This document shows, one piece after another, positions 7,703 to 16,999 of a stretch of DNA of 39,305 nt. The translations under genes and the position numbers were made by a program. The stretch spans positions 1-39,305 of the forward strand of contig JAQICD010000016.1 in the NCBI GenBank assembly GCA_027858715.1, given 5' to 3'. Below the pieces are notes generated by a model. The model saw only the letters and a program-made list of their open reading frames with translations, was not told the origin of the DNA and did no database searches. Origin of the DNA: Prolixibacteraceae bacterium. Lineage in GTDB: Bacteria; Bacteroidota; Bacteroidia; Bacteroidales; Prolixibacteraceae. Position 1 is the first letter of the stretch. Every line of letters begins with the position of its first letter.

Positions 7703-8344
7703 TTATTCCCAGTTACCGGCATTATTTGTAGGTTCTAAAATTGAGCCCACTTTTAATCCGGGGTAACGTTCGTTTTTCCTTCTTCTTTCATTCAGATTAG
7801 TTATCTCCTGCTTATATTCATCTTCTAATTCTAAAAGTATCTGGTTGTTGTGAGCACGAGCTTCAAAAACAGGGACATCAATTCCAGAGCCGGTTGTAAT
7901 AATTGTTTGACCAATCCAAAATACCTGTCCACCGGAATTTGGAATAATTTTGAGGTCACCGATTAGGTAATTTTTCGAGAACACTTCTTCCAGAACACTA
8001 ACTTTAATTGTATCGCGGATAATTAATCCTTTTTTCATTGCAGCTTGTTCATCCAATCCGGCTTCCATCATACTGTCGGTTAACATACCAATTTTACGAA
8101 TCTGTGGAATTGAATCGTGTTTCACAAAATTGATGAGTAAATCCCAGTTACCTGAATAATGATCATGAACATTTTCGTATGCTACCTGCGCTTTACGGAT
8201 ATCCTTTAAGCGTTCAACAACTTCAGCATATCGTGCCTCTTTTTCTTTTTCAAAAGTAATAGGTGTTTGAATGGTATCCCATATTGCATACGCTAAAATT
8301 GCCGCTCCAGCGATGAGTAAAATTTGAATGATAATACGTTTCAT
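7703..8344 (-). CDS. Membrane-anchored protein of unknown function
   Basis: A 213-aa protein with an N-terminal hydrophobic segment (residues 4-21, IIIQILLIAGAAILAYAI) that could be an uncleaved anchor, followed by a charged helix KEKEARYAEVVERLKDIRKAQVAYENVH and a mixed alpha/beta domain. The long N-terminal helix followed by a Gly/Asn-rich domain recalls pseudopilins, but no prepilin cleavage site is seen. A coiled-coil-like charged helix (ELEDEYKQEITNLNERRRKNERYPG) lies near the C-terminus. First gene of the cluster with DUF3822 and rsmD. A −7-like TAAATTTG lies upstream at 8381-8388. I do not recognise a named family. Confidence 0.7.
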   Translation of the reverse strand: MKRIIIQILLIAGAAILAYAIWDTIQTPITFEKEKEARYAEVVERLKDIRKAQVAYENVHDHYSGNWDLLINFVKHDSIPQIRKIGMLTDSMMEAGLDEQAAMKKGLIIRDTIKVSVLEEVFSKNYLIGDLKIIPNSGGQVFWIGQTIITTGSGIDVPVFEARAHNNQILLELEDEYKQEITNLNERRRKNERYPGLKVGSILEPTNNAGNWE

Positions 8345-8436
8345 TATTTTTTTCTTAATGGTTTTTGAATGCTATGACTGCAAATTTATAAAAAAAATCA
8401 GATTATGTTTCTCCATAAAAATTAATTTCGTGCAAT

Positions 8437-9879
8437 ATGTTTGAAAAACGACTGAGTGATTTAATAATATCGGAATTAGGAGTTGAGCCAACTACTAGTC
8501 AAACAGCTGCTATTGAGCAAATAGCGAGGTTTTTATTTGATGATAACCAGTTTGGAATTTTTTTATTAAAAGGATATGCCGGAACCGGAAAAACTTTATT
8601 GGTGAGCACACTGGTTGAGGTTTTGAAACAGTTTAGGATTAAGACCGAATTGTTGGCACCTACCGGTCGTGCTGCAAAAGTGCTGGCTCAGTATGCTAAC
8701 AAGCAGGCGTTTACCATACATAAAAAGATTTATAGACAGCAGTCAACGACTGATGGTTTTGGCCGCTTTGTTCTCAATTATAACAATTCATCGTCAACAC
8801 TTTTTATTGTCGATGAGGCTTCGATGTTATCAAATTCTTCGTTTGAACAATCTGTTTTTGGTTCGGGACATTTACTCGACGACTTAATCGAATATGTTTA
8901 CAATGGTAAAAATTGTCGTTTAATGTTGGTTGGAGATACTGCACAGTTGCCTCCGGTTGGGTTAACAATAAGTCAGGCACTCGATGCTGAAGTATTGAAA
9001 GGCTTTGGGATGGATGTGTTTTCGGCGGTTCTGAAAGATGTTGTAAGGCAGGCTATTGAATCGGGCATTCTGTATAATGCAACGGCACTTCGTTTACGTA
9101 TTAAGCATCAGCAAACAAAGTCTTTTTTCCCAATAAAGCATGAATCGTTGCCCGATATTGTTCGTATTGGAGGCGAAAATTTAATCGAAACCATAAGTGG
9201 GTGCTATGATAAATATGGCGAAACAGAAACAATTGTGGTAACCCGTTCTAACAAAAGGGCAAATCGGTTTAACCAGGGAATCCGGAACTCAATTTTGTGG
9301 CGCGAAGACGAACTTTCATCAGGCGATTTGATTATGGTGGTAAAAAATAATTATCATTGGATTGCTCCTGATGAAAATCTAGATTTTATTGCCAATGGTG
9401 ATATTGGTAGAATTATGCGCATTCACAAAACAGAAGAAATGTATGGTTTTCGATTTGCAGATGTTACGCTTCAGTTAATTGACTACGACTATCTTGAAAT
9501 AGACTGTAAGATTTTTTTGGATACACTTACCATTGATGCTGCGTCGTTTGGAGAAAACGAAAATAAAAAGCTATTCAGTGCTGTTCAGGAAGATTATCTT
9601 CATATTGGGAATCGAAAAAAGCGATGGAAGGAAATTAAGGAAAATCCATATTTTAATGCCCTGCAGGTGAAATTTGCTTATGCTGTTACCTGCCATAAAG
9701 CGCAAGGCGGCCAGTGGGATGCTGTTTTTGTTGATCATGGCTATTTAACCGAAGACATGCTGGAAGTTGACTATTTGAGATGGTTTTATACAGCTTTTAC
9801 CCGACCTAAAAAAATGCTTTACCTGGTGAATTTCGACAAAGGATTTTTTAACGATGAAGAGGATGAGGTTTTAGATTGA
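8437..9879 (+). CDS. RecD/Pif1-like SF1 DNA helicase (AAA family ATPase)
   Basis: A 480-aa superfamily 1B helicase. Walker A GYAGTGKT is at 46-53, PTGRAAKVL at 75-83 (motif Ia), Walker B FIVDEASML at 123-131, motif III GDTAQLPPVG at 166-175, the SH3-containing region with ANGDIGRI near 327, motif V TCHKAQGGQWDAVFVD near 417 and motif VI YTAFTRPKKMLYLV near 448. It resembles RecD2 and the short Bacteroidota exodeoxyribonuclease V alpha-like helicases: a 5'-3' DNA helicase acting in repair or replication. No RecB/RecC genes are nearby, so it is probably a stand-alone helicase. It is divergent from the unknown membrane gene. Confidence 0.88.
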   Translation: MFEKRLSDLIISELGVEPTTSQTAAIEQIARFLFDDNQFGIFLLKGYAGTGKTLLVSTLVEVLKQFRIKTELLAPTGRAAKVLAQYANKQAFTIHKKIYRQQSTTDGFGRFVLNYNNSSSTLFIVDEASMLSNSSFEQSVFGSGHLLDDLIEYVYNGKNCRLMLVGDTAQLPPVGLTISQALDAEVLKGFGMDVFSAVLKDVVRQAIESGILYNATALRLRIKHQQTKSFFPIKHESLPDIVRIGGENLIETISGCYDKYGETETIVVTRSNKRANRFNQGIRNSILWREDELSSGDLIMVVKNNYHWIAPDENLDFIANGDIGRIMRIHKTEEMYGFRFADVTLQLIDYDYLEIDCKIFLDTLTIDAASFGENENKKLFSAVQEDYLHIGNRKKRWKEIKENPYFNALQVKFAYAVTCHKAQGGQWDAVFVDHGYLTEDMLEVDYLRWFYTAFTRPKKMLYLVNFDKGFFNDEEDEVLD

Positions 9880-9916
9880 AAAAGATTGAGAGAGACTGAA
9901 AAAGATTGAGAGAGGT
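9877..9916. repeat. Two 20-bp tandem repeats at the helicase stop codon
   Basis: Units 9877-9896 and 9897-9916 are identical at 18 of 20 positions, both beginning TGAAAAAGATTGAGAGAG. The stop codon of the helicase gene is the first triplet of unit one. A further partial GATTGA copy follows near 9925. The remainder of the gap to rnz shows nothing I can name. Confidence 0.8.
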
Positions 9917-9994
9917 TGATTTAAGATTGACGGGGGTAGGTTTTATGGGTTAATCATCAGTTCACAGACAGATCGTGTAAAGGCTGTTCCCGGA

Positions 9995-10936
9995 TTATTC
10001 AATATGTTCACGTTCCTGTGGTATTTTAACAATCATTCCTTCATATGCCGCTTCGGTATTTTCAAATTCTTCCCGAGCCTCGTTAACCAGAAAATCAACG
10101 TTTTTATAGCGGGATGAGAAATGTCCAATCAAAAGTTTTTTGGCTTGGCTGGCATGTGCTACTAATCCGGCTTGTCGGGCTGTTGAGTGGTATGTTGCTT
10201 CGGCTTTATCTTCCATTGATTTGTCAAATGTAGCTTCGTGGTATAACAAATCCACTCCTTCAATCTGTTTGTGTAGGTCGGGTATGTATGCTGTATCGGT
10301 ACAAAATGCATATTTTCTTTGTATGAATTGCCGAAAAGTGAGTTCTTTGTTCTGTACAATTGAGCCATCATGCTGGATAAAATCCTCGCCTTTTTTTATT
10401 CTGTAAATTGATCTTACGGAGATATTATATTCCTCAATTTTTTCTTTTTTTATGTTTAGCTCAAGGGGCTGTTCTTCAAATTTGAAGCCACAACATGCCA
10501 TACGGTGCTTGAGCGGGAAAGATGTTATTTTTATTACATCATCTTCCAGAAGGTTTTGTGCTTGTTTGAAATTAAGGGGGTGCCAAATAATTCGATACTG
10601 TACATCATCACCCATATATTTCAGTTGCGATTCTAAAATATTGGGTAATTCTGAATGTGCATAAATATGAAGGTCATTTGTGCGCCCAAGTAAGTTATAA
10701 GTTGTTAAAAGACCAATCAGTCCAAAATAATGGTCGCCATGTAAATGTGAGATGAAAATATGGTTGATTCTGGAGAATTTCACGCCATATTTTCGCATTT
10801 GAATTTGAGCACCTTCGCCGCAATCTATCAAAAAAAACCGCTCACGTACTTTAAGTACCTGAGCGGTATGATATCTTTTTGAAGTTGGCAGGGCTGATCC
10901 TGTTCCTAATATGGTAAGTTCGAATGGTATCATCAT
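9995..10936 (-). CDS. rnz: Ribonuclease Z
   Basis: A 313-aa tRNase Z of the metallo-beta-lactamase fold, which cuts the 3' trailer from tRNA precursors with two zinc ions. The N-terminal ILGTGSALPT (9-18) and the zinc motif HLHGDH at 64-69 in FISHLHGDHYFGL are diagnostic; later ligands are in FCTDTAYIP and LLIGHFSSRY. The frame extends to a TTG at 10942, but ATG at 10936 (MMIPFELTILG) fits the family. It is the last gene of rpsA-STAS-rnz, 27 bases after the STAS gene. Confidence 0.96.
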   Translation of the reverse strand: MMIPFELTILGTGSALPTSKRYHTAQVLKVRERFFLIDCGEGAQIQMRKYGVKFSRINHIFISHLHGDHYFGLIGLLTTYNLLGRTNDLHIYAHSELPNILESQLKYMGDDVQYRIIWHPLNFKQAQNLLEDDVIKITSFPLKHRMACCGFKFEEQPLELNIKKEKIEEYNISVRSIYRIKKGEDFIQHDGSIVQNKELTFRQFIQRKYAFCTDTAYIPDLHKQIEGVDLLYHEATFDKSMEDKAEATYHSTARQAGLVAHASQAKKLLIGHFSSRYKNVDFLVNEAREEFENTEAAYEGMIVKIPQEREHIE

Positions 10937-10963
10937 TGACAAAATTAATTGTCAAAGATAAAA

Positions 10964-11314
10964 TTATTCTGCTTCATTTTCCATAAAGTCTTCGGCCTCG
11001 TCGATATTCTCTTTAATGTTGAGAATGGTGTCGAGGAGTGAAATCTTAATCAGACTTTCAACTTCGGGTTGTAACCCTGTTAGTACAAATTTACCGTTAA
11101 TTTGCTCGCATAAACGATTGGCAACCAATATTGCACTTAACCCTGATGAATCACAGTATTCGCAACTGTTAAGATCAAGTATGATATTTTTACAATCGTC
11201 GTTGGTAAGCAATACAAACTCCGACTTAAGATCGGGAGCATTAGTTGTATTTAGTTTTGTCGAAGTTGTTGTAACTACGACAAATTTAGACTTTTTTTCA
11301 ACTGTATATTCCAT
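10964..11314 (-). CDS. STAS domain protein (anti-sigma factor antagonist-like)
   Basis: A 116-aa single STAS domain. The segment NIILDLNSCEYCDSSGLSAILVANRL (about residues 62-87) holds the usual phosphorylatable-Ser loop (DSSGL), preceded by the APDLKSEFVLL helix. In SpoIIAA/RsbV-like proteins this domain binds an anti-sigma kinase when unphosphorylated. No kinase or sigma factor is encoded nearby, so its partner is unknown. The C-terminus is acidic (ENIDEAEDFMENEAE). ATG at 11314 is chosen over a TTG at 11332. It lies 49 bases after rpsA and before rnz. Confidence 0.88.
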   Translation of the reverse strand: MEYTVEKKSKFVVVTTTSTKLNTTNAPDLKSEFVLLTNDDCKNIILDLNSCEYCDSSGLSAILVANRLCEQINGKFVLTGLQPEVESLIKISLLDTILNIKENIDEAEDFMENEAE

Positions 11315-11363
11315 AACGGTAACAAGGTACAAATTTCGATATTAATAATCCAGACAAATAATG

Positions 11364-13412
11364 TTATTTTTTGTCTTTCTCTTCTTCTTCCATTTGCGAT
11401 TTCAAAGCTGCAAGGTCAGAGATGTCGCCCAAGGTAGTTTTTTCTACATTGTCGTTCATGTTCTTAACCGCTTTAGCCGTGTTTTGAGATTTCGACTTTT
11501 TAGTGTCTTTCTCATCAGCACGTTTTACATCTTCCCATACACGTGAATGTGAAAGGATAATGCGTTTTGCTGATTTTGAAAACTCAATAACTTTAAACGG
11601 AAGCTTGTCTTCAACTTTTACACTTGAACCATCTTCTTTAGTGAGGTGACGTGGTGTAGCAAAGCCTTCAACGCCGTATGGTAATGCAATTACAGCACCT
11701 TTGTCGAATAGTTCAACAATAGTACCTTCATGAATTGAATCAACAGTAAAGATGGTCTCAAATACATCCCATGGATTTTCTTCAAGCTGCTTATGACCGA
11801 GGCTTAAGCGACGGTTGTCTTTGTCGATGTCGAGAACAACAACTTCGATTTCTGCACTAATTGAAGTAAATTCAGATGGATGTTTGATTTTTTTCGTCCA
11901 GCTTAGGTCACTGATGTGAATTAAACCGTCAACACCTTCAACTATTTCTACAAAAACGCCAAAGTTGGTGAAGTTGCGAACTTTTGCCTTGTGTTTTGAA
12001 CTAACAGGATAAAGCTCTTCAATTTTCTCCCATGGGTCAGGATGAAGTTGCTTGATACCAAGCGACATTTTACGCTCTTCGCGGTCTAATGTGAGAATTT
12101 GAGCTTCTACTTCGTCGCCAACTGCAAGGAAATCTTGTGCACTGCGCAGGTGCTGACTCCAGCTCATTTCCGAAACGTGAATCAAACCTTCAACGCCAGG
12201 AGCTATTTCAACAAATGCACCGTAATCGGCAAGTACTACTACTTTACCTTTTACTTTATCTCCAACTTTAAGTTCTTCGCTCAGGTTGTCCCATGGGTGA
12301 GGAGTTAATTGTTTCAATCCAAGTGCAATGCGTTTTTTGTCATCATCGAAGTCGAGAATAACCACATTGATTTTCTGATCGAGTTCAACAATTTCGTTCG
12401 GATGTGTAACACGTCCCCAACTTAAATCGGTGATGTGAATCAGTCCGTCAACACCACCCAGGTCGATAAATACACCGTATGATGTAATGTTTTTAACAGT
12501 ACCCTCAAGGATTTGTCCTTTTTCGAGTTTCGAAATAATTTCTTTCTTCTGCTGCTCAAGTTCAGCCTCGATAAGAGCTTTGTGCGAAACAACCACGTTG
12601 CGGAATTCCTGGTTGATTTTAACTACTTTGAATTCCATCGTTTTGCCAACGAACATGTCGTAATCGCGAATTGGTTTCACATCGATTTGTGAGCCTGGGA
12701 GGAATGCCTCAATACCGAATACATCGACAATCATACCACCTTTAGTGCGGCATTTGATATATCCCTTAATGATTTCGTCTTTTTCGAGTGCTTCGTTAAC
12801 ACGATCCCACGAACGTAGGGCACGTGCTTTTTTGTGAGACAAGGTAAGCTGACCTTTTTTGTCTTCAAGGCTTTCAACGTAAACTTCTACTGTATCGCCA
12901 ACTTTCAATTCCGGATTGTACCTGAATTCATTTAAACTTACAATGCCGTCTGATTTGTAGCCAATGTTAACAACTACTTCGCGTTTGTTCATTGAAATAA
13001 CAATACCGTCAACAACTTCTTTCTCTTGGATTGTTGAAAGTGTGTTGTCGTAAAGCTCTTCAAGTTCTTTTTTTCCGGCTTTTGAAATACCTTTTTCGTT
13101 GCTTAGGTTATCCCAATCAAAATCTTCATCGGGGGTAGCAACCGGGTCAACAATTTTTTTCTCTTCTGGTTCCGGTTTGATTCCAGCTGTAGCTTCTGCT
13201 TTTGGTTCTTCAGCCTTTACTTCTTCAGCTTTGGGCTCATCGGCCTTTACTTCTTCAGTCTCAGGCTTCTCTGTCTTAACCTCATTGGCTTTTACTTCTT
13301 CAGTTTCAGGCTTCTCTGTCTTAACCTCTTCCGCTTTTACTTCTTCAGGTTGGGCTTTTGGCTGCTCTACAGTCTCATTCTGCTCAACTTGTTCTTTTTT
13401 TTCTTCAGTCAT
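11364..13412 (-). CDS. rpsA: 30S ribosomal protein S1
   Basis: A 682-aa S1 protein, which binds mRNA on the 30S subunit and helps initiation. Six S1 (OB-fold) domains can be placed at about residues 130-193, 210-278, 298-367, 384-455, 470-540 and 557-622; the third to fifth carry the clear G-x-F-V/I-x-x-x-x-G-V-x-G-L-I-H signature. Residues 1-95 form a Glu/Lys-rich extension with repeated EVKTEKPETEEVKA-type units, and residues 630-682 are a charged tail. Extensions of this kind are seen in Bacteroidota S1, where anti-SD:SD pairing is little used. Good promoter upstream at 13468-13498. It leads an operon with the STAS gene and rnz. Confidence 0.96.
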   Translation of the reverse strand: MTEEKKEQVEQNETVEQPKAQPEEVKAEEVKTEKPETEEVKANEVKTEKPETEEVKADEPKAEEVKAEEPKAEATAGIKPEPEEKKIVDPVATPDEDFDWDNLSNEKGISKAGKKELEELYDNTLSTIQEKEVVDGIVISMNKREVVVNIGYKSDGIVSLNEFRYNPELKVGDTVEVYVESLEDKKGQLTLSHKKARALRSWDRVNEALEKDEIIKGYIKCRTKGGMIVDVFGIEAFLPGSQIDVKPIRDYDMFVGKTMEFKVVKINQEFRNVVVSHKALIEAELEQQKKEIISKLEKGQILEGTVKNITSYGVFIDLGGVDGLIHITDLSWGRVTHPNEIVELDQKINVVILDFDDDKKRIALGLKQLTPHPWDNLSEELKVGDKVKGKVVVLADYGAFVEIAPGVEGLIHVSEMSWSQHLRSAQDFLAVGDEVEAQILTLDREERKMSLGIKQLHPDPWEKIEELYPVSSKHKAKVRNFTNFGVFVEIVEGVDGLIHISDLSWTKKIKHPSEFTSISAEIEVVVLDIDKDNRRLSLGHKQLEENPWDVFETIFTVDSIHEGTIVELFDKGAVIALPYGVEGFATPRHLTKEDGSSVKVEDKLPFKVIEFSKSAKRIILSHSRVWEDVKRADEKDTKKSKSQNTAKAVKNMNDNVEKTTLGDISDLAALKSQMEEEEKDKK
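13194..13343 (-). repeat. rpsA: Repeat-coding segment in the rpsA N-terminus
   Basis: Codons 24-73 of rpsA are made of near-identical units. A stretch coding EEVKTEKPETEEVKA occurs twice almost base for base (around 13245-13340), flanked by shorter EEVKAEEPKAE units. It can expand or shrink by slippage or recombination without shifting frame. Confidence 0.85.
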
Positions 13413-13467
13413 CTAAATTACTTTAAATTTAATGTGTTAGACTTTATATTGTTTTCTAAATGCGCGG

Positions 13468-13498
13468 CAAAAGTATAATTTAATTGTTAATAATCAAA
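13468..13498 (-). promoter_or_regulatory. Promoter of the rpsA operon
   Basis: On the minus strand TTTG (13498-13495), 19 bases, then TACTTTTG (13475-13468): an exact match to the Bacteroidetes housekeeping consensus TTTG-N19-TAnnTTTG. It leaves a 5' leader of about 50 bases. Confidence 0.8.
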
Positions 13499-13606
13499 AG
13501 GTTCGGTCAACTTTTGAAATTTATATCTGATTTTTTTATCAGCCAATAAATCGTATCTTTCGGGGGTTTACATGTAGTATATTTTAAATATTTAGTTGAT
13601 TTAAGC

Positions 13607-14572
13607 GTGAAACGAATACTTGTAACAGGAGGCGCCGGATTTATAGGCTCGCATTTGTGCGAACATTTATTAAATGATGGGCACGATGTGATTTGTCTGG
13701 ATAATTTTCTTACCGGCTCAAAAATAAATATAGAACATTTAATTGGAAATAAATATTTTGAACTGGTGCGGCATGATGTGATTATGCCTTTTTATGCCGA
13801 AGTTGATGAAATATATAATCTGGCTTGTCCTGCCTCACCTGTACACTACCAGGTTAATCCTATTAAAACCATAAAAACTTCGGTTATGGGAGCTATTAAC
13901 ATGCTTGGGCTTGCAAAACGCACACGGGCAAAAATTTTGCAGGCTTCAACCAGTGAAGTTTATGGAAACCCCGAAATTCATCCTCAACCAGAATCATACT
14001 GGGGTAATGTTAACCCATTGGGTAGCCGCTCAAGCTACGACGAGGGTAAACGCTGTGCCGAATCTTTGTTTATGAGCTATTATCATCAGAATGACGTGAA
14101 AATAAAAATTGCAAGAATTTTTAATACTTACGGACCCAGGATGATGCTTAACGACGGAAGGGTAGTTTCAAATTTTATTATTCAAGCCTTGCGCAACGAG
14201 CCACTAACAATTTATGGCGATGGCGCTCAAACGCGCTGCTTTCAGTATATCGACGATTTGGTTGAAGGCCTAGTTAAATTAATGGATACTGGACACACAG
14301 TTACAGGCCCTGTTAATATTGGAAGTACAAACGAGTATTCGGTAACAAAGCTGGCTCAAAAAATTACAGATTTGACTGGCTCAAAATCAGATATAATTTA
14401 TACAGAATTACCCGAAGACGATCCGGTTCAGCGAAAACCCGATATTAGTCTGGCCGAAAAGTTACTTGCATGGAAACCTCGGGTGTCGCTTGACGAAGGG
14501 CTTAAGAAAACTATACAATATTATATAAAGAAAATTGACGCATCGGCTTATGTATTCGAAAATAAAAAATAA
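13607..14572 (+). CDS. UDP-glucuronate decarboxylase (UDP-xylose synthase)-like SDR
   Basis: A 321-aa extended short-chain dehydrogenase. NAD-binding [10 protein letters not shown] is at residues 8-17; the catalytic set is Thr115/Ser116/Glu117 in ASTSEVYG, Tyr144 and Lys148 (SYDEGKR). The segments [27 protein letters not shown] and [19 protein letters not shown] are the signature of UXS, which oxidises and decarboxylates UDP-glucuronate to UDP-xylose. The start is GTG at 13607; no ATG fits. It heads the sugar-nucleotide cluster, 54 bases before rfbA, in the place where a dTDP-glucose 4,6-dehydratase (rfbB) might be expected. The motifs argue against it being RfbB. Confidence 0.9.
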   Translation: MKRILVTGGAGFIGSHLCEHLLNDGHDVICLDNFLTGSKINIEHLIGNKYFELVRHDVIMPFYAEVDEIYNLACPASPVHYQVNPIKTIKTSVMGAINMLGLAKRTRAKILQASTSEVYGNPEIHPQPESYWGNVNPLGSRSSYDEGKRCAESLFMSYYHQNDVKIKIARIFNTYGPRMMLNDGRVVSNFIIQALRNEPLTIYGDGAQTRCFQYIDDLVEGLVKLMDTGHTVTGPVNIGSTNEYSVTKLAQKITDLTGSKSDIIYTELPEDDPVQRKPDISLAEKLLAWKPRVSLDEGLKKTIQYYIKKIDASAYVFENKK

Positions 14573-14626
14573 AATTCAACTTGATAATTTTTCAGCAAAG
14601 GCTGTTAGCTATAAAATGCAAAAAAT

Positions 14627-15505
14627 ATGAAAGGAATTATTCTGGCCGGAGGTTCCGGTACAAGGCTTTATCCAATAACAAAAAGTATATCGAAGCAGAT
14701 TATTCCTGTTTACGATAAACCAATGATATATTATCCACTTTCAGTGTTGATGCTTTCTGGTATTCGTGAAATTTTAATTATATCAACTCCACATGATATT
14801 GATTCGTTTAGGAAACTTTTTGGCGATGGCTCGCAGCTTGGAATTACTATTGAATATGCCGAACAGCCGAGTCCTGACGGTTTGGCACAGGCTTTTATAA
14901 TAGGCGAAGATTTTATTGGTGATGACGAGGTTTGTTTGATTTTGGGTGACAATATATTTTATGGTTATGGTTTTTCAGGGTTGATAGAAGAATCAGCCCG
15001 ATTGAAAAACGGTGCTGTTGTGTTTGGTTATTATGTTCAGGATCCTGAACGATACGGTGTGGTAGAATTTGATAAAAACGGAGGCGTGGTAAGTATTGAA
15101 GAAAAACCGACTCATCCGAAATCAAATTATGCTGTTACCGGACTTTATTTTTATGATAATACAGTAATCAACAAAGCAAAAAGTCTTAAACCGTCAGTTA
15201 GGGGCGAATTAGAAATAACCGATCTCAATAAATTGTATCTCGAAGAAAATAATCTTAGTGTAAAACTTATGGGGCGTGGAATGGCTTGGCTTGATACCGG
15301 CACCCATGAAAGTTTGATGCAGGCATCCGATTTTATTGCTGTTATTGAACAACGTCAGGGATTGAAAGTGGCCTGCATAGAAGAAATTGCTTTCAGAAAA
15401 GACTGGATTGACGAAAATAAAATGCTCGAATTAATAAAACCTCTCGAGAAAAATCAATACGGTCAGTATCTGAAAAATTTGATAAAAGAAAAAAACCGGT
15501 TTTAA
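14627..15505 (+). CDS. rfbA: Glucose-1-phosphate thymidylyltransferase
   Basis: A 292-aa nucleotidyltransferase that makes dTDP-glucose from dTTP and glucose 1-phosphate, the first step to dTDP-L-rhamnose. The nucleotide-binding GGSGTRLYP is at 8-16, followed by [21 protein letters not shown], the [12 protein letters not shown] segment, the metal Asp in ILGDNIFYG, and [20 protein letters not shown]. Length and motifs are those of RfbA/RmlA. It is followed 58 bases later by rfbC, with rfbD next, so three of the four rhamnose enzymes are together. Confidence 0.97.
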   Translation: MKGIILAGGSGTRLYPITKSISKQIIPVYDKPMIYYPLSVLMLSGIREILIISTPHDIDSFRKLFGDGSQLGITIEYAEQPSPDGLAQAFIIGEDFIGDDEVCLILGDNIFYGYGFSGLIEESARLKNGAVVFGYYVQDPERYGVVEFDKNGGVVSIEEKPTHPKSNYAVTGLYFYDNTVINKAKSLKPSVRGELEITDLNKLYLEENNLSVKLMGRGMAWLDTGTHESLMQASDFIAVIEQRQGLKVACIEEIAFRKDWIDENKMLELIKPLEKNQYGQYLKNLIKEKNRF

Positions 15506-15563
15506 TAATGTGGTTAATTTAGTTTTCTTTGCATAATATTGTAAACGGAGAAGATGCTTATAC

Positions 15564-16115
15564 ATGAAGATTGAAAAAACAACAATTGGCGATTTGCTGG
15601 TAATAAAACCTAATATATTCACAGACGACCGCGGGTATTTTTTTGAATCATTTAATCAAAAAAAATTTGCAGAAAACGGATTAAATTACAATTTTGTTCA
15701 AGATAACGAATCTCAGTCACAATTTGGCGTAGTTAGGGGGCTTCATTATCAGGATGATCCATGTGCTCAGGCAAAGTTAGTACGAGTGTTACATGGGAAA
15801 GTCTATGATGTTGCAGTCGATTTGAGAAAGAATTCACCTACCTTCGGTAAATGGTTTGGAATTGAACTAAGTTCTGAAAATAAATTTCAACTCCTTATAC
15901 CACGAGGCTTTGCACATGGTTTTTCAGTTTTAAGTGCCAATGCAGTTTTTAGTTATAAATGCGATAATTACTATAATAAAGAGTCGGAAAGAGGCATATT
16001 ATACAACGACTCACTGTTAAATATTAATTGGAAATTGAATAATAAGGACATGATTTTGTCTGATAAAGATAGATTTTTACCAGATTTTAATAAAAGCGAA
16101 CATAATTTTATATAA
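15564..16115 (+). CDS. rfbC: dTDP-4-dehydrorhamnose 3,5-epimerase
   Basis: A 183-aa cupin-fold epimerase acting on dTDP-4-keto-6-deoxyglucose at C3 and C5. Family segments are DDRGYFFESFNQKKF, the catalytic-His region VVRGLHYQDDPCAQAKLVRV, the DLRKNSPTFGKW strand and LLIPRGFAHGFSVLS. Length is normal. Codon use at the end is more AT-rich than in neighbours but the frame is intact. It is separated by only four bases from rfbD, so both are translated from one transcript. Confidence 0.96.
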   Translation: MKIEKTTIGDLLVIKPNIFTDDRGYFFESFNQKKFAENGLNYNFVQDNESQSQFGVVRGLHYQDDPCAQAKLVRVLHGKVYDVAVDLRKNSPTFGKWFGIELSSENKFQLLIPRGFAHGFSVLSANAVFSYKCDNYYNKESERGILYNDSLLNINWKLNNKDMILSDKDRFLPDFNKSEHNFI

Positions 16116-16119
16116 TACG

Positions 16120-16992
16120 ATGAACAGTAAGATACTAGTAACAGGAGCGAATGGTCAGTTAGGAAATGAAATTCGCCGGCTATGTAAAAATTTTCCGGGG
16201 CTGGAATTTATTTTTACCGATGTAGATATGTTGGATATTACAAACCCCGATGCGGTTTCGGTATTCATGGAAGCGAGTAAGCCGGCCATTGTTGTGAATT
16301 GTGCAGCTTACACTGACGTTGATAGAGCTGAAGAAGATGTGAAAAATGCCCGTAAGGTAAATGCCCTGGCTCCCCAGGTTTTAGCAGCAGCCTGCGCTAT
16401 GCAAAGTGCTTTTCTGATACATGTTTCAACCGATTATATTTTCGATGGAACTAAAACCGAACCTTATGTTGAAGATGATACGCCTAATCCAACGTCGGTT
16501 TATGGTAGTTCTAAACTTGAGGGTGAGGAAAAAATTCAAACTGTTTTCGACGATTACGTAATTATACGCACGTCCTGGTTATATTCAGAGTATGGCAGTA
16601 ATTTTATGCGTAAAATTATTAGCAAAGGTAAAGAAGAAGCTTTTGTTGAGGTTGTTGATGATCAGGTTGGTTCGCCTACTTACGCAAGAGATTTAGCCAA
16701 CTCTATTATTGACATCATTATTAAATCGATATTAAATCCACAGGCATATTTGCCGGGTATTTATCACTACTCTAACCAGGGACATTGTTCGTGGGCTGAG
16801 TTTACGCAGGAAATTTTCAAACTGGCCGATATTGATTGCGAGATTCGTCCGGTTTCAACCGATAAATATCCTACAAAAGCAAAACGTCCTGCATATTCGG
16901 TATTAGATACTAATAAAATTCGTTCGTCGTTTGGTATTGGTATTCCAAACTGGCGCGACAGCTTAAAAGAATGCATTGCTCAACTTCAATAG
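16120..16992 (+). CDS. rfbD: dTDP-4-dehydrorhamnose reductase
   Basis: A 290-aa SDR enzyme that reduces dTDP-4-keto-L-rhamnose to dTDP-L-rhamnose with NAD(P)H. The cofactor motif TGANGQLGNEI is at 7-17; VNCAAYTDVDRAEED, the HVSTDYIFDGTK strand, Tyr-x3-Lys in YGSSKLEGEE, RTSWLYSEYGSNF and DDQVGSPTYARDLA are all characteristic of RmlD. It follows rfbC by four bases and ends seven bases before the phosphohexomutase start, so the cluster reads as one operon. Confidence 0.96.
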   Translation: MNSKILVTGANGQLGNEIRRLCKNFPGLEFIFTDVDMLDITNPDAVSVFMEASKPAIVVNCAAYTDVDRAEEDVKNARKVNALAPQVLAAACAMQSAFLIHVSTDYIFDGTKTEPYVEDDTPNPTSVYGSSKLEGEEKIQTVFDDYVIIRTSWLYSEYGSNFMRKIISKGKEEAFVEVVDDQVGSPTYARDLANSIIDIIIKSILNPQAYLPGIYHYSNQGHCSWAEFTQEIFKLADIDCEIRPVSTDKYPTKAKRPAYSVLDTNKIRSSFGIGIPNWRDSLKECIAQLQ

Positions 16993-16999
16993 ATTAGAA

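Noticed and set aside
8381-8388. TAAATTTG as promoter of the 213-aa membrane protein gene
   Set aside because: Same reason: −7 match only, no −33 partner.
13099-13416. Plus-strand ORF of 105 codons opposite the rpsA start
   Set aside because: Ser/Phe-rich reading that is the antisense of the Glu/Lys repeat in rpsA; no family features.
13527-13542. Hairpin CTGAT/ATCAG with T-rich loop between rpsA and the UXS-like gene
   Set aside because: Five-base stem in a divergent promoter region, where no terminator is expected; probably chance in AT-rich DNA.
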